Positions 58,200-64,000 of a stretch of DNA of 64,000 nt are shown here, in pieces. Position numbers and translations under genes: made by a program. The stretch is taken from NCBI GenBank assembly GCA_016719165.1, contig JADKAJ010000004.1, positions 360,070 through 424,069 on the forward strand, written 5' to 3'. Below the pieces are notes generated by a model. It was given only the letters and a program-made list of their open reading frames with translations, was not told the DNA's origin and searched no databases. Positions within the stretch are counted from its first letter, which is position 1; every line of letters begins with the position of its first letter. Source of the stretch: Chitinophagaceae bacterium (lineage in GTDB: Bacteria > Bacteroidota > Bacteroidia > Chitinophagales > Chitinophagaceae).

Positions 58200-58652
58200 T
58201 CAACCCAATTTCTTTTCAAAGCATACACTGTTGTCCATGTTGGTATATTGGCCATAGTTGGGGATGCGGGCATAACCGTTCTTTTCATAAAGGCGTATGG
58301 CTTCGGGTTGCCGGATACCTGTTTCTAATATGCACTTGTTATAGTTAAGTTCCCGGCACCATTTTTCCAGCTCCTCTAAAATAAGTGAAGCAATGCCCTG
58401 TCCCCGCCGGTGCAGGGGTACATACATTCTCTTTACTTCCATGGTATCTGCTGCATACTCTTTGATGGCGCCGCAACCAACCGGTGTTTCGTTATCATAC
58501 GCCACCACCACATGTTTTATCCTGTCTGTTTTATTGAATTGGGCATAGAAGGCATGCTCCTCGCCATCCCTTACTTTCAGGTCTGCATCCAGTTCCCTGA
58601 CGAGTTGCTGAAAATGATTTTGGGAAGAATTGGTTCGTATACAAGTGAGCAT
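58200..58652 (-). CDS. GNAT family N-acetyltransferase
   Basis: The ATG at 58652 gives 150 residues; a TTG at 58661 would add three. The core is typical: VVVAYDNETPVGCGAIKEYA, MEVKRMYVPLHRRGQGIASLILEELE-type acetyl-CoA loop (RRGQGIAS), NKCILETGIRQPEAIRLYEK and NGYARIPNYGQY. It acetylates an unknown amine in the cytoplasm. It is co-oriented with the oxoamine synthase gene, which starts 142 nt downstream of its stop, so cotranscription is possible but that gene has its own promoter box. Confidence 0.9.
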   Translation of the reverse strand: MLTCIRTNSSQNHFQQLVRELDADLKVRDGEEHAFYAQFNKTDRIKHVVVAYDNETPVGCGAIKEYAADTMEVKRMYVPLHRRGQGIASLILEELEKWCRELNYNKCILETGIRQPEAIRLYEKNGYARIPNYGQYTNMDNSVCFEKKLG

Positions 58653-58661
58653 TTGTTTCAA

Positions 58662-59009
58662 TCGTTTACAATCTCTGGTTTTTTTTGGGAAAATCTATTT
58701 GATTGGGTTCGCCGTCAATATGGAATATTTTTATTGTCTTATTGAATTTCATTTATAAATTATTTATTTCACAAAGAACAGGAAGATGATCGCATTAATT
58801 TAACATTTTTTATTTTTCTCCTGGATTATACCGAAATGCAGCTTCATAGTATTCAATAGTATTCATCAAACTGCAAAAGTATTTTTTATAAAATGAAATT
58901 TCTCCACTCACAAATTACAAGCAGAATTATTAATAGTAACTCCTGTAACCATTGTACCAAGAAAGGAAGCTCTTTTCGGGGCAGTTATAAAAATCCAGTA
59001 CAACAATAA
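58662..59009. other. Gene-free spacer, about 350 nt
   Basis: This strongly AT-rich spacer holds a short direct repeat (AGTATTCAATAGTATTCA near 58850) and no convincing promoter, terminator or coding frame. It separates the GNAT gene from the FISUMP cluster. Confidence 0.5.
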
Positions 59010-60470
59010 TCAATCCTTAATGCAGCGAACAAACTGTCCTCTCTGCTTAGGCAAGCTGAATACATAGAAAGAAGCATCCGCATAGTACAAGTAACGGAAA
59101 AATGCGTTTGAGGGACCACTTTGAGTAGAACTCCACCAGTTACCATATTGGCCAATAAATCCATAACTCCCATTTAGTTCGTCACGGTATCCGCCCGGCT
59201 GACCTGCAAAACCGCTGCTGTTAGTGGCTCCGGTATTTGGGCTTTGCCAGGTTGTAGTACCGGTTACCTTTAATTTTCCCCCTGCTACCAATGGCCCCCC
59301 TAAACAGGTTACTAATGTTGTCCATTCTGCATCGCTGGGCACATGCCAGCCTGCAGGGGCTAATCCTCTTGGATCATTTACTGCATACCAATTGTATAGT
59401 TTACCATAGGTAGCATTGGTCGATGGATCGTTATTACTATAACACCAGGCACCGGTGGTTAATGCAGCCCATGCAATAGGGTCGGTTACATAAGGTATGG
59501 GATCTCCATTACGATAGGTGGTAACATCCAGGTTTTTATCCATCCATTGCTGTGTGCAGATAGTATTAGCCGGGTAATCCGCAGCATCTTTTAATGCTGT
59601 CCATATTCCGTTTCGTATATAATAAAATCCGGCCACGGCATCCGTTTGGTAAACCAACAGACCTTCAGCAGGAGTGGCAATGGCCGTCCGCTGGGCGGCT
59701 GTCATCCGGGGTGGTAAAAACCCTTGTGTTGTAGAACTAACATCGAGTACTGCAGAGGCTGCAGGAGTGGATGTACCGATGCCTGTATTTCCATTTCTTA
59801 AAACGGTTATGGCATTTCTTCTTACTTCATCATCTATGATGGCATCATAATAGCCATTACCTATTTGAAAAATTCTATCAAGAGAAGAAGTGTCATTTGG
59901 ATTGGGGGTATCTGATGCATCATTGTACATGCCCACTACAATTCCACCCAGCGCTTTTGAAATATTGTTATACCCCAATGCATTGGAATAGTCGCCGGTG
60001 GCAAAGGTTTGGAAGCCGATGGCTGTTGAACTTAACCCATTCGCAAAACTTACACCGCCAATGGCTGTGGAATAATCTGTGTTTGCCTGGGCATTGTTGC
60101 CCAGCGCAACGCTGCTCATACCCGCTGCTTTATTATTTAAGCCTATTGCTGAGGAATAATCACCCGAAGCAACAGATCCATAACCGGATGCAAAGGAATA
60201 GTTTCCCACATTTGTTCTATCCCAACTTGTACCAGCCGCATAGCCAACCCTAAAAGCACCCTTGTCAGCATACCACATCATTCTACGGCCTGTGCCGGAT
60301 ACAGGCGGATTACCCGGAACCGGAACTGCTAAACCTGTTGCACTAAATACCACATTACTGTCTGTAACATGTAATCTTGCTAAGGGTGTGGTAGTGCCAA
60401 TGCCAACATTTTGTGCTTCAACATCCATACAAGATGAAAAAACAATTACAAGGCTAAACATTTTTTTCAT
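59010..60470 (-). CDS. Exported YadA-head-like and FISUMP-domain protein
   Basis: The 486-residue product begins with a signal peptide (KKMFSLVIVFSSCMDVEAQ) and the motif NVGIGTTTPLARLHVTDSN. Residues about 90-190 are YadA/Hep_Hag-type head repeats with a 14-residue period (GDYSSAIGLNNKAA, NTDYSTAIGGVSFAN, LSSTAIGFQTFATG). A second GIGTSTP copy follows, and the last 210 residues are a FISUMP domain (NTICTQQWMDKNLDVTTYRN, YGKLYNWYAVNDPRGLAPAG, TLVTCLGG, SSGFAGQPGGYRDELNGSYG, FVRCIKD). It is likely an exported or surface structural protein. Its ATG overlaps the stop of the preceding S74 frame as ATGA. Confidence 0.85.
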   Translation of the reverse strand: MKKMFSLVIVFSSCMDVEAQNVGIGTTTPLARLHVTDSNVVFSATGLAVPVPGNPPVSGTGRRMMWYADKGAFRVGYAAGTSWDRTNVGNYSFASGYGSVASGDYSSAIGLNNKAAGMSSVALGNNAQANTDYSTAIGGVSFANGLSSTAIGFQTFATGDYSNALGYNNISKALGGIVVGMYNDASDTPNPNDTSSLDRIFQIGNGYYDAIIDDEVRRNAITVLRNGNTGIGTSTPAASAVLDVSSTTQGFLPPRMTAAQRTAIATPAEGLLVYQTDAVAGFYYIRNGIWTALKDAADYPANTICTQQWMDKNLDVTTYRNGDPIPYVTDPIAWAALTTGAWCYSNNDPSTNATYGKLYNWYAVNDPRGLAPAGWHVPSDAEWTTLVTCLGGPLVAGGKLKVTGTTTWQSPNTGATNSSGFAGQPGGYRDELNGSYGFIGQYGNWWSSTQSGPSNAFFRYLYYADASFYVFSLPKQRGQFVRCIKD

Positions 60471-61659
60471 AACTGTTTCTTTAAAAGTTCTTCAATCATT
60501 TTTCTCTGTTCATCTATTTGCTTTTGTTGTTCCTCTATTTTTTTATTTTGTTCTTTTATAGATTCTATCAGCAAGGGCACCAGCCTGGCATAGTCAACTC
60601 CCTTGTAACCATCTTTTTCATGCACAGCCTCCGGAACGATTGTTTCTACATTCTGCGCCAGCAAACCCATTTGCCTGCCCGGCAGAAAATGGTTTTTAGA
60701 AAATTCATCCGCTTTCATTTCATATTCCACTCCATTTAATTGCAGTAATTTTTGTAAAGGAGATTTTATTGCTGTAATATTTTGTTTAAAACGTTCATCA
60801 CTGGCATAAGTGGTTCCATTGGCCCAGATACTGCCGAATACACTTAATGCATACCCGCCGGAAATTTCAAATTTTCCTGCTTCTGTAAAAGCACCGGCAT
60901 TGGTTTGTGTGCCAAAGCTTACTTTGGCCCCGGGGTTATCTGCATGCAACCTTAATTCATTTCCATACACACCGATACCTACTTCACCAATCCCTCCGGG
61001 GTAGAGTAATATTTTTTCTCCTAAAAAAGGTGGAAATGAAAGTGGACGGGTGGGAGTAGTAGTACCAATTCCTATATTGCCATCTACCAAAACTGTAAGG
61101 GCATTGCTTCTCTGTATTTACCTATTACTAACGAATTCTCAGATGTTGCGATTGTGAAATTTCCCATACTTGTGGAATAATCTCCATTGGCGGATGTATA
61201 GTATCCCATACTGGTGGAGTAAATTCCATTGGCGATTGTATTTTTTCCCATGCTTGTGGAATAATCTCCATTGGCGGTTGTAAAAGATCCCATACTGGTA
61301 GAAGCAAATCCACTGGCAATTGTAGTAACACCCATACTGGTGGAAGCAAATCCAATTGCTTTGCCATTATATCCTGATGAAAAAGAAAACCGGCCAATAT
61401 TATCTTTATCCCAATGTGTACTCTCAGCAAAGCCAACCCTGAATGCAGCTTTTTGCGGATACCACATCATACGGCTTCCTGCGCCGGATGCAGGAGGATC
61501 ATAAGTGGTTGTTCCGGGTACTGTAAGAGGCCCGGTAAATAAAACATTACTATCTGCTACATGCAACCGGGCAACAGGTGTGGTAGTGCCAATCCCTACA
61601 TTTTGTGCAGTTGCAGTTGTCAGCAAACTTAGTGCGATGATCAGGGATTGCAGTTTCAT
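60467..61659 (-). pseudogene. YadA-head/S74 tail-fibre-chaperone gene broken by an internal deletion and frameshift
   Basis: Two frames make up one gene. The upstream frame (61084-61659, 191 residues) has a signal peptide and 14-residue head repeats up to SENSLVIGKY, then runs into stop. The downstream frame (60467-61090 and a little earlier) continues RSNALTVLVDGNIGIGTTTP and ends in an S74 intramolecular chaperone domain (SDERFKQNITAIKSPLQKLL, GLLAQNVETIVPEAVHEKDG) plus a coiled coil. In the paralogue at 59010 the equivalent join VVGMY..RRNAITVL is bridged by about 34 residues that are missing here, so a deletion not divisible by three best explains the break. The downstream part may still be translated. 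Confidence 0.75.
61163..61372 (-). repeat. 42-bp tandem repeats encoding 14-residue YadA-head units
   Basis: The CCCAT word recurs at 61163, 61205, 61247, 61289 and 61331, exactly 42 bp apart, and flanking bases follow the same period. Each unit encodes a STSMG.. 14-residue repeat. Copy-number change would keep the frame. Confidence 0.9.
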
Positions 61660-61882
61660 ACAATTTAAGTTTTAAGTACAAATATGTCTTTCTTAATTAA
61701 ACTATTCTATCCCTGAAAAACGGGATTTATAGGGAAGCGTTGACGTAATGATTAACCAGGTAAGACACATACAAGGTATAACTATAAACCCTTTATTGTT
61801 TGTTTATCTGCGTGGGAACATTTTACTTACTAGTGCAGTATAATAGTCACTGCAGTTTTCAAATAATCAAACAGCATAATGA

Positions 61883-62737
61883 TCAATCCCTGATACAACG
61901 GACTGAAAGCCCAAAGCTCTTTGCAAACCCGTTATATTGTGTGAGGTCACCTCCAGAATTAATTATGTATCTGCTGAAGGCGAGTTGGGGTGTGGGAATA
62001 AGTTCCGTTGCACTCCAGAAATGACTAAAATAATTTAGGTCAACAAAGTAGTTGCTGGAGCCGTTGGTACGGATACCACCCGGAAGGGCTGCAAATCCAC
62101 TGCTATTGCTGGCATTATTATTTGGTGATGCCCATGTTGTAGTACCTGTCACCTTCATTTTACCTCCTGCCACTGATGCCCCGCCCAAACAGGTTGACAA
62201 CGTACTCCACTCTGCATCTGTTGCCACATGCCAGCCCGCCGGTGCCAGCCCACGGGGATCATTTATAGCATACCAGTTATATAATTTGCCATATACTGCA
62301 TTGCTGGAAGGGTCATTATTGTAATAACACCAGGCGCCTGTTGTTAATGCAGCCCACTCTGTCTGGTCCGTAACATAAGGTATAATATCCCCGTTACGAT
62401 AGGTGGTTACATCCAGGTTTTTTTCCATCCACATTTGTGTGCAGATTGCAACTGCCGGATAAGTTGATTCGGCGACCAATCGTAACCATCCACCACTTTT
62501 AAAATAATAAAATCCTGAAGCACCATCTGTCTGGTACACCAGCAAGCCGGCATCGGGGGTTGCAATGGTTGTTCGTTGTGCCTGGGTCATGCGGGGCACC
62601 AGTAATCCCTTGCTCGTAGATGTTATATCAAGTTGGGCAGAAGCAGCAGGAGCAGGAGTGCCAATACCAACCTGGGCTTGTGTGCTGATAATTGTGAACT
62701 GCAATAATGCAATTAATACATGTTTGGATGTTTTCAT
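61883..62737 (-). CDS. Exported FISUMP-domain protein
   Basis: The 284-residue product has a signal peptide (KTSKHVLIALLQFTIISTQA), a single QVGIGTPAPAASAQLDITST motif, the linker RMTQAQRTTIATPDAGLLVY, and a FISUMP domain (AICTQMWMEKNLDVTTYRNG, YGKLYNWYAINDPRGLAPAG, SSGFAALPGGIRTNGSSNYF, SVRCIRD). It is a paralogue of the C-terminal half of the 59010-60470 product; the two share near-identical DNA in places (for example around 59512-59550 and 62393-62430). It lacks head repeats. It lies upstream of the broken S74 gene, on the same strand, 223 nt away. Likely exported; function unknown. Confidence 0.85.
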   Translation of the reverse strand: MKTSKHVLIALLQFTIISTQAQVGIGTPAPAASAQLDITSTSKGLLVPRMTQAQRTTIATPDAGLLVYQTDGASGFYYFKSGGWLRLVAESTYPAVAICTQMWMEKNLDVTTYRNGDIIPYVTDQTEWAALTTGAWCYYNNDPSSNAVYGKLYNWYAINDPRGLAPAGWHVATDAEWSTLSTCLGGASVAGGKMKVTGTTTWASPNNNASNSSGFAALPGGIRTNGSSNYFVDLNYFSHFWSATELIPTPQLAFSRYIINSGGDLTQYNGFAKSFGLSVRCIRD

Positions 62738-62779
62738 TGTATTAATGTTTTAGATGATTGCTTCTGTTTTATTGTACCA

Positions 62780-63919
62780 CTATTGTACAACCAACGCTGT
62801 AAAGGTCTTTCCATTGAACCGGCACATGCCATCACCGTCCGTTCCAAACCAAAGTTCGCCAAACTTGTCTTTATAAATTGTATTTATTGCATTACTGGTC
62901 AGTCCGTCTTTGGTCGTAAAATTCGTTAAGCTGTTTCCATCATATCTCTAGGCACCTGCATCAACGGTTCCAATCCAGAGGTTTCCAAGTTTGTCTTCGT
63001 TAATCGAATAAATACGGGCTAAGGTACCAGGGCCGGGTTTACCTGCAACGCTGAACTCGTTGTTACCCAGTTTTTTTTCTGCTGTAAAGTTGGTTAAAGT
63101 CTTTCCATCATACCGGAATAATCCGGCACCATTATTTCCGAACCAGATATTTCCGTGACTGTCTTCAAACAAACCCAGTACGGCCGGGCCACCCAGTCCT
63201 TTTTCAGTGAACCAGGTAAATGATTGACCATCGAAGCGACACACACCACGGGCCTGTGTACCGAACCAAATAGTACCTTTCTTGTCCTGCAGTATGCTGT
63301 ACACTGCATAACTACTAAGTTCATAGGGTGAGCTTTGCGGATTTATAGTATTTAAACCGGGATTTACTAAAGGTAAATACACAAGCGAACTGCCGTTATA
63401 ACGAAAAGCGCCGCCACCAGCATAGAACCATAGGTCGGTGGGAGCTGTTTTCCAGTCCCGGGCAGACCCGTTGCTTACTTGTACATTTTCTTTAGTTGTC
63501 AGCGTGGTAAAATTTTGTCCGTCAAACTTACTGACGCCGAACCCACCTGTTCCAAAAAAAATATTACCCGATTGATCTTCTTGTATACTTTGAACCTGGT
63601 TACCGGCAAGGCCATCTTTCGCTGTAAAATGCCGTATCATTTTTCCATCATAACGATACACACCAGCACCATTGGTGCCGAACCAGTAATTGCCTTTTTT
63701 ATCCTGGAAAATACTGCGGATATTTTTGTTAATGACAGTTGTCGTTATCGTACGTAGATTATCAGTATTGAATTCGTTGCCGGGAACTGAAGTGGATTCT
63801 GTTGCAGTATTGTTGCTGTTGCCTGTTTTGTTATCCGTGTTGCAGGAAGCAAATGAAACGGATAGTATTATAAAAGTATAATTTCTTAATGGTGAAAGGA
63901 TGGATGGTATAGTGATCAT
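62780..63919 (-). pseudogene. Lipoprotein with two-component-regulator-type propeller, interrupted by an in-frame amber codon
   Basis: The first 323 residues form a lipoprotein (lipobox FASC, Cys near residue 26) with repeated propeller blades: SIFQDKKGNYWFGTNGAGVYRYDGK, SIQEDQSGNIFFGTGGFGVSKFDG, GLFEDSHGNIWFGNNGAGLFRYDG-type units (key phrase NxWFGTxGxGxxRYDG). The frame stops at TAG (62948-62950) just where Trp of WRYDG is expected, and the same frame continues for 55 more codons (RYDGNSLTNFTTKDGLTSNA .. LWFGTDGDGMCRFNGKTF) to a TAG ending at 62780. A TGG-to-TAG nonsense change, or a sequencing error, is likely. Whether the truncated protein works is unknown. Confidence 0.75.
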
Positions 63920-64000
63920 TTTTCTTATTTACTTGCCTTCCTATTCATTGTTTACTTGTCACTGCAGAATGGTTACTTATGGACACAGCTATGCAATGGT

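Noticed and set aside
61163..61372. 42-bp regular repeats considered as a CRISPR array
   Set aside because: The repeats are contiguous with no unique spacers, are in frame with a protein, and encode YadA-head units.
1..64000. tRNA, rRNA, transposase, integrase or phage genes
   Set aside because: I looked for TTCGAATC-type T-loops, rRNA words and transposase motifs on both strands and found none that hold up; the TTCGAAT near 44335 is inside a coding gene.

Overview
The window looks like an ordinary chromosomal stretch of a Bacteroidota bacterium, most likely from the family Chitinophagaceae. Four things point there. Several genes carry the Bacteroidota -7 promoter box TAnnTTTG. One secreted protein ends in a type IX secretion (T9SS) sorting domain. 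There are lineage-typical families: FISUMP, SprB-repeat and YadA-head/S74 proteins, a BlaI/M56 sensor with TonB-plug repeats, DUF6702 next to HupE, and a serine-palmitoyltransferase-like enzyme. AT-rich spacers hold dispersed palindromic repeats. The genus is inference. I found no tRNA, rRNA, CRISPR array, transposase or phage gene.

Layout. 0-10 kb: small secreted or lipoproteins, a PEBP protein, an S41 protease, an overlapping flavin reductase/YqjF pair, a fasciclin protein, and a minus-strand run of exported proteins (L,D-transpeptidase, caspase-like, YD-repeat). 10-14 kb: carA, a GNAT enzyme, aroQ and a CoA hydrolase/transferase. 14-24 kb: a large BNR-propeller protein, a MORN-like protein, an esterase, and two tandem M1 metallopeptidases followed by HupE and DUF6702. 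25-31 kb: CNNM/CorC transporter, PAP2, LTA-synthase-like sulfatase, methyltransferase and glmM. 31-34 kb: a molybdenum hydroxylase with Fe-S and Mo subunits but no adjacent FAD subunit. 34-43 kb: cysteine desulfurase, BlaI/M56 pair with a visible operator, PspC, aconitase, DOPA dioxygenase and formate-THF ligase. 43-48 kb: T9SS cargo, DoxX, TerC and small proteins. 48-53 kb: a GNAT-like orphan, an ECF sigma factor coupled to a predicted inner-membrane/outer-membrane fusion partner, and an SprB-repeat protein ending in a c-type heme domain. 53-58 kb: UbiX, a structured gene-free region with a strong terminator, DPP-IV, a serine-palmitoyltransferase-like enzyme and a GNAT enzyme. 59-64 kb: a paralogous YadA-head/S74/FISUMP/propeller cluster with two damaged genes.

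The most interesting signals are these: (i) three copies of a palindromic element whose inner arms change sequence but stay complementary; (ii) the ECF sigma factor and its apparently envelope-spanning partner; (iii) two decaying genes in the FISUMP cluster, one with an internal deletion and frameshift and one with an in-frame amber codon; (iv) a hairpin-rich, ORF-free stretch at about 53.95-54.19 kb that ends in an intrinsic terminator and could be a small RNA; (v) -7 promoter boxes only 4-5 nt from start codons, which predicts leaderless mRNAs; (vi) an exported caspase-like protein beside an L,D-transpeptidase. Nothing here amounts to a clearly new defence or biosynthetic system.
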